Assembly (NCBI GenBank): GCA_019914995.1
Contig: CM034127.1
Location: forward strand, 6,882,001 to 6,946,000
Reading direction: 5' to 3'
DNA: 64,000 bases
Origin: Acanthochlamys bracteata
Taxonomy: Eukaryota > Streptophyta > Magnoliopsida > Pandanales > Velloziaceae
Part shown: positions 1 to 12,639 of the stretch, piece after piece
How positions within the stretch are numbered: position 1 is the stretch's first letter
How the letters are laid out: each line of letters opens with the position of its first letter
Notes under the pieces: generated by a model
Seen by the model: only the letters and a program-made list of their open reading frames with translations
Database searches by the model: none
What the model was told of the DNA's origin: nothing
Translations under genes and position numbers: made by a program

Positions 1-970
1 TTATGTCCGGCCCATGTAATTTAGTAGCAAACGATGTGGCCTCGTCAGCTGGAATAGTTATTTAGTTATTCAGGTTTTGACGAACTCTTAGGAAGAGTTA
101 AAAAAACTTTCATGGTTGCACTTTTAGTATACCTTTTTATGATCATAATAATGTATGTCAGACCAGAGTGCGTACATTAGTTGTTATAGATATGAACTCC
201 TTTTTTATTTTTTCTCCCATCAGCTGATTATCTCTTTAATCAGTATATTACAAGGGTTTGTGATGAAGCGTTCTTAGCAGTTGGTTTGTTGGTCAAGTTT
301 AGAACACAAGCGAAAGCTTCTATTCCGAAATTCTAGATGTGCTTCGAATTTATATTCTCTTGAGTTATTTAATGTGCATAGGGTCGTAGAGAAGCAACCA
401 TTGTCATATCCCTGCTATGTTCTTTAAGTACACGGGTGGCACTGAACTATAAATCTGTCAATCTATCTGGTGGTATATCTGAATCCAAAAAGAAATATAT
501 GGACTACATCATGGTCCCTTCTCCAGTGCATACTACTTTGGTTTTAAGACAGCATGATGGGTGAAGTTAAGGAGAGCCTATCCACTATTAATTTCATTAG
601 TTTATCTATTAACATGGGTTGGGTACTCTCATAGGAGAACAATTTCCTTCCACAAGCATCGGGCTCCATGTCAAAGTGGTGGTCCCTTCTATAAAGTTCT
701 TGTAGAATAATTGATAGAAGCTGCTGTCTCTCTCCCTCAAATACTTGCATATATATAGAACTGGTCCATGTTTGAGTTCCTCTATGGTGCCCATGATGTG
801 GTAGGCCGCTGGAGTCGCTCTCGTCCTATTCACTTGATGGCTAGCTATTTAAAACGTTATATTCAAGGTCAAAATAGTCACAAAATAACTTAACAAGGTC
901 AACGTGTCCGCTTCATGCATATGTTGCTGCCGTCTGTTAAAAATTGTAAAGTCACTATATAAATTAGTGG
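1..970. other. Intergenic stretch, no gene recognised
   Basis: Two overlapping - strand open frames of 68 and 74 codons lie at 544-833. They share the same DNA in different frames and match no family I know. I see no splice-supported gene here. The left part could belong to a gene beyond the window edge. Confidence 0.4.
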
Positions 971-974
971 TTCA

Positions 975-1514
975 TTAGAATGTAACAAGTTAAATGTGCA
1001 TTCATATTGGAATGCCAAAGATCAAGGAAGACGAACCATCACCCAAGAAGTTGGAAAACCAACGGTCAAGAATTATGAAATATCTCTTGGAAGATGGAAA
1101 GCCAAAAGACTTGAACAATTAATAGGAAGATGAAAGGACAACTGTTTGGAAGTTCAAGAGTCTCCTTGAGGCATTATATATATGAATGAGAGACATTTGC
1201 TTGGAAGAAAGAATAAGATAGAAATGAAAAAGGATCATTCTCACATCAAGTGTGAGAGATATAAATAAATCATTCTAGTGAGAGTTCTAACTTAAAGTGT
1301 AATACAAGAGTTTGTAATTGTTTTGGTCTAGTAATTTTTTTGAAGGCTAGTTTGCCTTCCCGTGGGGTTTTTTTCGTTTTTTCCCACGTAAATCTCTTGT
1401 CTTGTGATTGTCTTACTTTTGTCTCAATTCTCGTATTGCTTACGCAAGATCCTTTAGTGTGTTTTATATTTTCGCTGCGTCATCGACAATCGAACACACT
1501 CGCTATTTCCAACA
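975..1514 (+). mobile_element. Solo LTR of a Copia-type retroelement (fossil)
   Basis: The stretch has the look of a plant Copia LTR: a region with short TATA-like patches near 1178-1190 and 1259-1268, then the leader-like motif 'cccgtggggtttttt' followed by 'ttttcccacgtaaatc', and a T-rich tail ending in 'tttccaaca' at about 1514. That motif order is typical of LTR 3' halves in Tork/SIRE-type Copia elements. No internal Copia coding sequence lies on either side, so I read it as a solo LTR left by recombination. The 5' edge is uncertain and no clear target repeat was found. Confidence 0.6.
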
Positions 1515-4500
1515 CTATCTAGAGCAGTTGATACTTTGAGGAGTTCATTAAACATGTCAAAATTAAAATTTCAAGACCAGTGTCTTCAATGCACTGTCAA
1601 AGGGCCTAGCGAAAGGCTTCTACAGTAGTTTGGGAGTAGTTGCAAATCACATTAGAACAACTTGTTCAAATTGAATTACCACTGTACGTTTTTTGATTGC
1701 CTTTTAATCAAGTGAACTTTCTTACATGAAGCGAGTTGTCCACTTGAGAGTAGTCCTTTCCAAGACCTAGGTTTATCTTATTTTGTTATTGTTGCAGTAT
1801 AAACGTGTTGCTATCTTCGAAGTTGAGATGCTATTATTTTGGTCGTATTCACATGCCAATATCTTTCTAATAGTTTCAGACATTAACAGTCTTCTGCTTC
1901 ATAAGGAATGAAATTAGGGATCTCCTTTGCTTTTGCATATAGGTATGTGCTGAAAGAGTATTTTGTTTTTCGCATTTTTTGAATCTCAATATTGCACATA
2001 TTTGCAATATCTGACGTTAGTTGCTCTGTACATAAGATGCCTACATTTGGTTTATATCCACAATTAACTTCATCTTACATATGATTCTCAAAGGCTATGT
2101 TAAAACCGCAATCGTCGATATGTGTTAGAACCTCAAATTTAAATTTTCATCAGGGCGTTATCCTTTATGCAATATTTCATAATTAATTAGTGGAAAATTG
2201 GATATAACGTCTCTCCAAGTTTGGTTTCTCAAAAGATATATAAATAAAAGAAAAAGGTTTTGCAAAGTTTAGATTGCATAAGACCTGCTTTCACCTGTGG
2301 CCAAAATCAGACATCATGGGCCATCCCTATCCAGCACCCCATACACCACAGATGCTAGTTTCCCTATCAGCAATTATTGAAGAAAACCGAGCAGCCTAGA
2401 ACACAAAAACAATGATGCAGACCATAGATATCAATTAAATGTGCAGCCATGCATGCCTGATTATATTCGCTTGCTTGTACGGGTGCAAGCAGACGCAGAT
2501 TTGCTCGTGATGTGGATGCGGGTCCATTGTGATGTGCTGCATAGGAGGAAAATGGAAGGATGAGGGACCAAGACTAGTTTTACTGGAAAATTTACTAAAC
2601 CAGTAGTCCTAACTGGTTGAATGGGATGGCATACAATACAAATATACTGAGTTGAGTTGGAGGAATATCTAATCCTTGTAACAGCAAAACATTAGTAACC
2701 TGGTGGGCAGCAACAGTCTCAAAATAGCCCCTCCCCACCTTGGTAGCCTGTTCGGTCCTATATCAAGTGAAGCTCAGATGCACGTTTTTTCTCCTTAGTA
2801 GAAATAGCAACATTGGATAGTTCATTGCAAATTAGTTAGAACGAAGGTCAAACTATGAGTTCGAGCAGTATATCTAACTAGTCATCACCTTCTCTTGCAA
2901 TCCTTCCAAGTACTAAGAGGATGCTCACCACCTTTTTCCTAATTACATATTACTATGACCTTGTAATGCATTTTCTATTTAACACCCAGTCTTTACGGCC
3001 CGGTTTTGGTCTTTTAGTTCTGTCTATAATTTAGAATTACGACATAGAGCGCCATTATGGGATTTCATATGTCCTGTGAGTTTAGTGTGACATACCACAT
3101 TATTTGTCCTATGGTTCTGAACAGCAAGCATTTCTGAACATGAGGGTCCTGACCTTCTTTGATATTTTCTATATATTTCCCTTCCAAAACTTTGCTGCTT
3201 TGCTCAAGGAACTCATTGGAGGGGTGTCACAATCTGAGATTCTCCACCAGAGAAAGTATGAAAAGAAAGTTGCTGTAAAGTTTCATGATGATGCGTTACG
3301 ACTGAAACCCATGCCAGTTCAGAGTGCAGCACCTATATAATCACTTAACACAAGTTGACAGAAAAGAACCTGTCCCTCTCCACATGCATTATTTTTTCAG
3401 GGGAAAATGCCTTTCACCACCCTCTTAGCCGTTTCGTTGTATTAATCTCTAATACCACTTTCCTTAGTTATGAAGACTCTTTAGCTCACTAACGGACTTG
3501 GCATCTCAACAGTAACTATTTAGATTATTATTATTATTTATCTGTCTTTCTAAAGGTTCGTCTGTACTTTTATCTTCTTCTTCTAGTTAAAAATATGATT
3601 AGTAGGTTGCCCATTTCTCCATTTGAAAGTTGGAGAATCGTTTAGTAATTTAAACAGTTTGATTCTCAGTTCTGCGAATTAGAGAACCTAGAAATAAGGT
3701 TTAATGCCTTTAGTTTCTGGTCACCGAATATAAATCCCTAGTGCACGATTAATTTGAACTCTGAGAAACCTGTCCTTATGGCAAGGCTGGTGTCTAAAAA
3801 CGTTAAAGGGCCCAGGTTAGAGAAACACTAGCAGAGGAGCTAATTGACAGTACGGATGCTGTTAAAACGAGTTCTACGTCATGGTGGTGAGGTACATATA
3901 ACACCATTTACCAAATAGTTAAGTCTACTAATTGTTATTCAGTTCAGGTAGATTTTGTTACATGTCGTCCTGGATGAACGGCTGCAGCTGATCACTCATT
4001 TTTCCATCCTGTCTTTGATATTTCATGCATATGGTAGAATGAAAGGCAGGTCACACCAAAACCTGGTCTGATTTTATGTGTTTCCTCAAATTCGATGCTT
4101 AACAGGGCACCCTCAGTGAATCTTTGGTTTCTAATGACTTGTGGGCCTGTGTCATATGGTTGTTTCTTCCTAGTTATGGCTAGGTTCGGGCTGTTCTTTG
4201 ATCTGGCTTCCTTGGGCACAACTCAGGTCCCCATGGGATTAGAGTGCATTTCCTTATCAGAAATCATACAGAATTCAGACAGACTTTTATGTCTTTGGTG
4301 CACTATCATATATTCCTTTCCATCCATTATCAAATAAGCGTTTCCATCCAACTACTTCCAAGAAGTGACTTATACTCGGTAATCATGTCACTGAATCTTC
4401 CTTTTAATATCTACCATCTAGAGAAGGACTTCGTATGTTTGCTCTGCTTCAGTCAGTCTCTGTAACGTACAATGAAACATTGAAAATTGCCGTTTAACCT

Positions 4501-5339
4501 TTTAAACTCTGGGCTGTCTTCTTCACGTAATCTACAACGTGTATATGCTCACTTAATTAAGTTGCTGATTTGGCGACCAGAATTTGAGGTTATTGTGCTT
4601 GTGGTATTTCGTTGTAGACACCGTAAATGGTGTAAACGAATTTCTAGGTCAAAGACGTGAACCACTGTGTTAATAGTGATAGGTTACCTAGAGGTTCCAG
4701 TGCAAGTGGACTTTTTTGTTGCACTTTTATTTTAACGAATTGGTCCCTACGGAGCTCAGTCCTAGCCCATTTTACTCATATTAAGTGACCGCAACTAGAG
4801 CTAGTTATCTTGTTTTGCCTTGGTTTTAAATCCTGTTGGGAAATCCCCTTTAATTTTCTCCAAGATTTCCATTATTTAATGGCACTCCTTTGTCTAGTTT
4901 GTCATTGAACTTGACGTGGTGTTATAGTTAATAGTTCTGTTAGATAATATAAAATAAGTAGTATTGTTAGGATAGATTAATTATTTACTTGTAATACTAT
5001 ATAATATTGTAATTCTATCTCAAAGAATATTCAGTAGTTTTGAGACCTCATTTGTTAATTGCTCTGTCAGTTCCAAAGGGGCAGCCGATCCAGCAGCACA
5101 GCCACCGGCAGCCCTCCGTTTAGTTTTTGTTTTTTGTAATCTAACAAGATCTACTTTCACTATGTCATTTTTTGAACATTTTCTTTAGGATGATTTTGTT
5201 GAGTTATTCTATATTATTTATTTGTAGAGCTAGATGATTGTTTATATGAGTTTGAATATCTTCACTTCTTAAACTAATTTTTAGGTTGGCTCTATGAGGG
5301 GATTATATCAGGCCTTAAATTGTCCCATGTTTTGTTTGT
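1515..5339. other. Spacer without a recognised gene
   Basis: About 3.8 kb of moderately AT-rich DNA with scattered short open frames. One of them (3104-3340) is listed separately. A region near 4935-5110 looks like the tail of an old repeat running into a short GC-rich patch, but it has no diagnostic ends. No tRNA or rRNA gene was seen. Confidence 0.4.
3104..3340 (+). other. Short open frame, possible terminal-exon remnant
   Basis: A 78-codon frame whose last 50 or so codons (from about 3190) look protein-like, with even charge and no low-complexity bias: '...ALLKELIGGVSQSEIL...' to '...LRLKPMPVQSAAPI' and a stop at 3338-3340. The first half is hydrophobic and may be intron. I do not recognise the family. 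It could be the last exon of a host gene or a captured fragment. There is no clear acceptor AG immediately upstream of the protein-like part, which counts against an active exon. Nothing nearby helps to assign a role. Confidence 0.25.
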
Positions 5340-8300
5340 CAAGCACGTGTTTCTTTGTCATATTTGGAGTGCTTAAATTAAAAAAATTTAATTTAGAAAT
5401 ATTAAATTTTTAATATTATCTATTCATTGGATCTATCAATGCATTCATTGGATAATCTCTCCAAATATTATTCATTCATTATCGGTGCCACTACATACAG
5501 TGAAGCTTGGCTTACTCTTGTTAACACCTATGCCAAACCAACACGCGATTGCCGTATATAAATTCGAAGTTATCTAAAAAATTCTCAAAAGATTCTCAAA
5601 GTGTCACTAAATACTTAGGAGAATTAAAAGTTATGACGATAAACTTGCACTAATTGGTACCCTTATGAATGCTAAAGATCTACTTGAAAATTTTAGATGG
5701 CCTTAGCGATTAATTTCATAATTCTCTAATCTCCGTTAAGAAAGTATTTGAAAAGCTTCTCACTCTTGAAGCCACACATCACAATATAACATCCAATGCT
5801 CAACCAATACTAGTGACTGCTAATCTAACACATAGGAATTCAAAGCGCCGTCCCTTTTTCAACTCTAATCACACAGGTTCTTTACGTCCGACTATGTCTT
5901 CCAACATTTAATGGTGATCGCCCTTCACAACGAACATATTTTGCTCGTTGTCAAATCTATGGCACTCAAGTACATTCAGCTAAGCGGTGCTCATCTTTCG
6001 TGTAGTGCCATCAATCAAGTGCCAACCAATCAATTGTCAATCAATCGCGGATTTGGAACAAATTTTACATTATGGCAAGCATGAGCTAACTTTGCAACTA
6101 ATACTTGTACAGAAATTCCCTCTTAGCTACTTTATAGTGGTGCCTCTCATCACGTTACCAGCGATCTAAATAATCTTTCATTTTACTCTCCCTATAATAA
6201 TTCTGACGACATTGTGATTGGAGATTGCACAAATTAATCAATCACCCACACTAGTTTCACTTTTCTACGTTACTCTATTCATAATTTTACAATAAATAAT
6301 GCTCTTTATATGCTAATTATGAAAACAATTTAATCTCTATTTCTCAATTTTGTTTCACCAATAATGTTTCTGTTGAATTCTTACAATATTTTTTATGAAG
6401 GATATTCGTATGGAGGCACAACTTTTTTAAGGGCAAATTAAAGATAGTGCTTATGAGTGGTCAAATACACCAACACAATCTTCATGATTAGGGCATCTAT
6501 CCAAACATATTCTATCTAATGATTAGTTGTAATTATCTACTCATGTATCCACAATTTTTTTTACAATTATCACTGCAATAAATATCATAAGTTACTATTT
6601 TCCAAATTCATTCTTACTTCTACTAAATCTCTTGACATCATTTACTCTGATGTTTGAACTTCACTTATTATATCTCATGATGGTTTTAAATATTATATAA
6701 TTTTCGTCAATCACTTTACCAAACATATATAGTTCTACCCACTCAAAACAAATATTCTCTTCAAAGCACTTGTAGAAAATTATCTCTCCACAAAATCATC
6801 CATAACATAATGGATACTCTGAATAACGACACTATCATATTATTGAAACTTATCTCTCTCTCTCTCCTTTCTCATCATCTTTTCCACTCATATATTAGTC
6901 TCACGCTTTTGTTACCTACATTTATCTCATTAATCGTTTACCTACCCAACACTTCAATTCACTTCTACTTTCGAAAAAATATTTTGACATCCATCTAATT
7001 ATTTTAAACTTTGCGTATTTGGTTATTTAACTATCCTTAACTTCGTCCTTATTTACCTCATAAATTTGTTCTCGCTCCAAACTAAATATCTTTCCCCGCT
7101 ACTCTATTATACAAAAAGCATATCTACCTCTAAAATTTATGTGTCTCGCCACATTTAATTTGTTGAATCTATTTTTTCTTTTTTTGCTCTTCAATGTAAA
7201 CTTTTCAACATTGAATCCACTACTATTGACACATGAGTTTCCTACTTTTCTTCTATTTTCACTATTTCAATTTTCATCCCCTTCTCAGTGCTACTCACAA
7301 TGCTATTTAACGTACCACCATCCTCGCACAAAAACCCCTCTAATAATCCAAATTCACCGCCTATATCACTTGTGCCAATTCTATCAACAGTACTCAGTCT
7401 TTCAGTGAATCCCATATTTCAACCAACACAAATTATCTCATACAAATCAGTTCCAAGAACAACATCCACAAGCCTATTCAAAACTTCAATTTTGCAGCTC
7501 AACTTTCTGTCTCTGATGACTTAAAAATTAACAACTACAATCTAATCCCTTAAAGATCCTAAATGGCATCGGCCCATATCTGAAACTTTTGATGCTCTTA
7601 TTCGAAACGACAATTGAAAACTTGTTACATCTGACTCCTCACAAAATATTATGGGATATAAGTTAATTTTTCGCACTAAACGACTCTCTGATGGCTCTAT
7701 TGATAGATATAGAATATGTTTGGTTGCTAAGAAATTTCATCAATGCCCTGAAGTGTATTATAATGACACATTTAGTGCAGTTATCAAACCAACAAATATT
7801 CATATTGTTCTAAGGTTTGCCATCAGTAAGGGATGGTCACTTCGCCAGCTTGCCAGCTTGATGTTAATAATGCATTTTTTTAAAATACCTATTTAAAGAC
7901 GTCTACATGACTCAACCATCTAGATTTATTGATCCGAACTTTTCACTCATATTTACAAACTTTACAAAACTATTTATGGTCTCAAATAAGCACCATGAGC
8001 TTGGTATCATGAGATCAAAATATTTTTACTTGACTCTAGTTTCGATAACTCTTATGTGAATACCTCACTCTTCATTCTTAACACAGGTTTGGGCATTTCA
8101 TTTACCTATTTATCTATGTTGATATTCTGATCATTATAAGAGATAGTCAGAGTATGGTACAACAATTTATGGAGCTTCTTGCTCAATGATTCTCACTAAA
8201 ATATCTTGAGTCATTATTATTTTTTCTTAATGTTGAGGTTATTCCACACAAAAATGGTTTTTTTTCTCTCTCAACAATGATATATTACCGATCTTCTTGT

Positions 8301-9282
8301 CCGAACTAAAATGATCGATGCTAAAATCATCATGACTTTTTTAGCCACCAGTCCAACATTGACGCTTCAGGCCGGCACAAGTTTTGTCTGATTCAACAAA
8401 ATTTTGGACTTTAGTTGGAAGCATTCAATATCTGTCTGTCACACGACTGGATATTGCATTTGCAGTTTACAAGCTCTTTCAGTTCATGCTTCGGCCAATA
8501 ATTGAGTATTGAACGGCCATAAAACACTTTCTTCGTTATTTGTCTGACACACTGAATTACGAATTATTTTTATATTATGAATTATCTCTATTTTTACATG
8601 CATTTTCGAACGCTGATTGGATAGGCAATAAATATGACTCCATCTTACTAGTGTCTATATGGTGTACTTAGACCGCAATTCAATATTTTGAAGTTCAAAA
8701 AAATAACGAACTGTTGCTCGCTCCTCTATGAAAGTTGAATATCGTTCTGTTACCTCCACTGTTACAGAACTCAATTGGATTTACTCTCTTTTATCTGAGC
8801 TTAGTGTTCAATTTCTAACTATTACTATCATATATTGTGATAATATTGGTGCTACACATTTGTGCTCTAATTTATTTTTTTATTATAAGATAAAACATAT
8901 TGCCGTTGACTTTCACTTTATTAGAGACAGAATTCAAAATGATGTTCTGTGCGTCACTTATTTTTCATCACAAAATCAATTGGCTGATGCACTTACAAAA
9001 CCATTTTCTCGAATATTCTTTCTTCTTTTCCGGTCCAAGATTAGAATCTTTGATTAGAGCTTTATCTTGCGGGGGCAATATTTAATCCCTTCATATATTT
9101 AAAGTGCTTAAATTAGAAAGATTTAATTTAAAAATATTAAATTTTATTTTATTTTTGAAAGATTTAATTTGGCTTAATTTTAGAAAGATTGATCTTAAAA
9201 ATATTTTATTTTTAAAAATTTTGAATTTATATATATACTATATATCAATACAAAAATAAATTGTTGAATACAATTTTCTACA
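5340..9282 (+). mobile_element. Broken Copia LTR element, same family as the outer element at 17.9-30.0 kb (fossil)
   Basis: Parts appear in Copia order on the + strand: a shortened left LTR (about 5360-5420), gag-like DNA (about 5480-6000), an integrase-region remnant (about 6480-6980), reverse transcriptase (7651-7890, with 'DGSIDRY' followed by a 'VAK.FHQ' motif), and RNase H (about 8728-9040, with 'YCDN' and 'QLADALTKPF'). The right LTR spans about 9072-9282 and ends in 'ttttctaca'. This LTR matches, piece for piece, the LTRs of the antisense element at 17931-30014. It is broken by many lesions and looks older than the nest elements. No target repeat was found. The 5' boundary is approximate. 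Confidence 0.85.
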
Positions 9283-10560
9283 GAAAATACTATGTTTTCC
9301 AAAATCGACCGCAAGCAAAAGTAGGTTGCCATAGGTGTATTGTTCACTTGTTATGTCGAATTGTTATGTTTTCTATAGTACATTTAGGAAGAAAGGTGGT
9401 CATTTGAGCAATGGGAAACTTACACGAATGCAGGTTCCAAATCCAGCAGGTTATCTGATATAAAGTTTGGAACCTAGAAACAATGAAAAAGCCAACTACA
9501 GTCCACGTAAGTAATATTTTCCTTATGTTGCTGGAAAAGCACCTGCCAGAAACAAAATTTTGAAGTGTCGTCCAATTGTTTTAAATTATTAAGAGTCAAA
9601 CATTGAAATTATGCTTGTACATATTTTGCCAAATCTATGTTATGACGAAGAAATTGCAAATTATCCAAATCACAAAATATCCTCATTTCATTTATGTTAA
9701 TCCAAAATGATGCTTTCACAAATCTATGTTAATCCAAAATGATGCGAAAGACATATGAACTCCTTGAATCTCGGGCCATGTACTGATACCCGCGAAAAAG
9801 TATGTGCTCCTCCATGATCATCAACTTATCTCGCGCTCGCTTCTTTTGTTTTCTTTTATTTTTTTTAATCTTTATTTTATCACATATTTTTATATTTTAA
9901 TTATACCATTAATAAACTTTTGAATTCGAATTCAATTTATCCATTTCAATTTATCACAAATGCACTGGACTCATTTATAATCTATTTTTAACTAATTTAA
10001 TTTTGTTAGATTCAAATTTATAAACTCATTTTCTATCGATTAAAATACATCACTAATATATCTATATCTTCTATATAGTTCCAGACACTTTTTGTTAAAA
10101 CTTTATTTTCTTAGCCTTTTGTATTTTTGATTTAGTTTCCAAGTTTTTTCTCCCTGAATATTAGGATAAAAAAAGCGAACAGATTGATCTCTTTCATGTA
10201 TTAGCTAATATTTAAGGGGTGGGTTGTTTTGATAAATTTTAACAATTATAAGTAGTTACGGTATTCGCCTCTCCTATATCGACGACTATCGAGGACAACG
10301 TAATTGTGAGTTAGGTGTAAATGAAGTTGTGAACACTGAAAATCATAATAAACTACCGACTTTAGCAAAACAATATATTTTCTTTATTGATTGCTAAGTC
10401 CAATTCTTTGTGGCCGTGATTTGATTGATCAAGTTTGATTAGAACAAGACAGCCTTTCGTCTAGATCAGTGATATCAGTAGCATTAATATTATTTTTCCT
10501 GTTTGAAAACTAAATGGCAACAAAGTCTCGTTACTGGAAACAAAGAATCAGATAAAATAC
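9283..10560. other. AT-rich spacer with a short direct repeat
   Basis: No gene seen. A unit of about 21 bases containing 'gttaatccaaaatgatgc' occurs twice, near 9693-9713 and 9725-9745, a local duplication. The rest is AT-rich DNA. The 3' untranslated region of the YUCCA gene probably lies in the right part, from about 10.55 kb. Confidence 0.45.
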
Positions 10561-10817
10561 AATGCTACACATTCCATTAGAATGGATGTACAAAGGTCCG
10601 AAAGGGGGAAAACGAAAATATCACCAAAAAAGCCTCATCATCATCAACCGACCCCTGTACATAAGGCTTAAGAGAAAAAAAAAACCTTAAACAAAACTTG
10701 GGCTTCATTGAGAGAGGGCTCCTTCCTATACTATTATGTTGTATCTTTACACTACAGTTAGTTTGATTCCCAAAAATGTAAGTTAGGGAAGCAAAGCAAG
10801 CAGTAGATAGATTGGGC

Positions 10818-12433
10818 TCAGAGCTGTGAGGAACATCTTGTATGGCATGCAACCATCTTCTTGGTCTGCTTTGTTTCTTCCTTCCACTCCCTTCCAATGT
10901 CCTTTGCTATCCTCACAGCATCAAAGGAAGCACCAGAAAGCCCTCTCCTTGTAAACCCAACTGCATACACTCCTGATTTCCCTTTCCATCCGTTGGGGAA
11001 TTCCATCTTCGGGAATCCATCCTTGGTGAAAAAGTCACTTCCCTGCAATCACCCGAAGAACTTTTAATTAAGTAATCTGGTCACAGTAGATGACCTTTCT
11101 TTAGAAACTCTATAACATAAGTTCTAGTCTTAGCTAATATCTTTATGTATGCCTGACTGTTTGTTTGTTTTATAGCTAATAAACAGAATATAGGCGGTTT
11201 TAAACTTGCTAAGAGCCATATACTATTTTTGTTCTGAACTGCCATCTTATACATTAAGCGCCCCGTAAGCTTGGTAAGTGTAGTTTACCTGGAGCCAGTA
11301 GGGAACATTGCTGCGGTATCCAGTAGCAAGGATAACAGAGTCGACGTTGATGAGGTGACCGTCAGCAAGCTCAACTTTCTTCTGATAGAACCTCTTGATT
11401 CCAGGTACTACTTTGATTACACCAGCTTTAATTTTGTCCAGGGCCCCAATGTCTAGCACTGGTGTCCTACCAATTGTGTTCTTGAGCTGCAGTGGCCCAG
11501 TTGAAGGCTTCTTTAAACCATACTTTTCTATGTTGCCTAGCACCAACCATGCTAAGATGATCATGATCTTGTCCACCATCCAGACTGGTAGCCATTTCAT
11601 TAAGAAAACTGCCATCTCGAATATTGATTTACCGAAAACCTCTCGTGGCAAAACATGAACCTGTTTACAAAGAACGGGTCAGTTCACTTGATTTCAGCTT
11701 AAGATGGTTGAAAAATAACAGTTGTCTTTTTGCCTGTTTGTTTACTTACGGAGTCACGGACAACCATGGATGGGTTTGCACCGTGGTCGCAGAGGTCAAG
11801 GCAGACCTCCATGCCAGAGTTGCCACAACCAACCACAAGGACCTTTTTGCCCTCATAGTGCTTACCAGACTTGTAGTTGCCAACATGAGTGATATCACCA
11901 GAGAACTCAGCCATTCCATCAAAGTAAGGGATGACCATCTCAGCATTCTCGCCAGTAGCTACAACGAGCCACTTGCAGATGTACTCCACCTCAAAGCTGC
12001 GAGCACCAGCACCAATGGAAACAGTGCACACACGCCAGAGGCCAGAGGTTTCATCACGGCAAGCAGACTGCACAGTCTCGTTGAACCGTGGGTTGATATC
12101 AAAGTGTCGAGCGTAGTTCTCAAGATAGTCAATGAACTGCTTCTTTGATGGGTACTCTGGGTAATCAGCAGGGAAAGGAAGGAGTGGTAGCTGACAGAAC
12201 TGCTTGGGAAGGTGCAGCTTGAGACGGTCATAAGTGCGGTGCTGCCATAGGGACGCGATGCAGTCAGCACGATCCAGTATGACGAATGGCACACCGTTAT
12301 CTCGCAGGCAAGCTGCAGTTGCCAGGCCAGATGGCCCAGCACCAACTATCACTGGACCGTTAACCCAAACCGTCCGTCGAGAGAAGAAGTCATATTCGTC
12401 GTTGCCAAAGGTACGATCCATACTTCCCAGCAC
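10818..12433 (-). CDS. YUC: YUCCA-type flavin-containing monooxygenase (auxin biosynthesis)
   Basis: It encodes a 426-residue enzyme of the YUCCA family, which converts indole-3-pyruvate to the auxin indole-3-acetic acid with FAD, NADPH and O2. Three exons join in frame: 12433-11750, 11660-11289, 11042-10818, all with GT..AG introns. Visible motifs: FAD-binding 'GAGPSG' (residues 31-36), the FMO-type motif '[11 protein letters not shown]' (about 177-187), NADPH-binding 'GCGNSG' (202-207) and 'LATGY' (339-343). Length and exon layout fit the family. Translation could start at residue 1 or at the in-frame Met at residue 5. The sequence resembles the YUC3/5/7/8/9 branch by memory, but the exact paralogue is not certain. 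No lesion is visible, so the gene looks functional. Confidence 0.95.
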
Positions 12434-12565
12434 TTATCTTGGCTTGTATATCTATGAATTCTTCCAGTGAGCAAGTTAGGAAAACATGAGAGGAAACGAG
12501 AGAGACTGAAGGTTAGTTTTATTGTAGTAGAGCTACTGCTGAGGGGAAGGGGGAAGTGGGGAAGG

Positions 12566-12576
12566 GGCATAAATAG
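12566..12576 (-). promoter_or_regulatory. Candidate TATA box of the YUCCA gene
   Basis: On the - strand the sequence 'cctatttatgcccc' lies about 135 bases upstream of the start codon. It is followed by a pyrimidine-rich stretch (about 12535-12565, - strand C/T), which resembles the Y-patch plus leader common in plant core promoters. The position suits a TATA-like element, but the match is not canonical. Confidence 0.4.
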
Positions 12577-12639
12577 GAGTAGTGCATGTGATGCCGAGTG
12601 CGGACTTGGTGCTTAAGTGGACCTTCAAATGATAAACCA

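Noticed and set aside
11624-12148. A 174-codon + strand open frame
   Set aside because: It lies across YUCCA exons 1 and 2 and the intron between, on the opposite strand. The YUCCA frame has clear motifs, so this is a shadow.
12349-12570. A 73-codon - strand frame over the YUCCA leader
   Set aside because: Its ATG overlaps the candidate TATA box, so it is probably not in the transcript, and its product is low-complexity.
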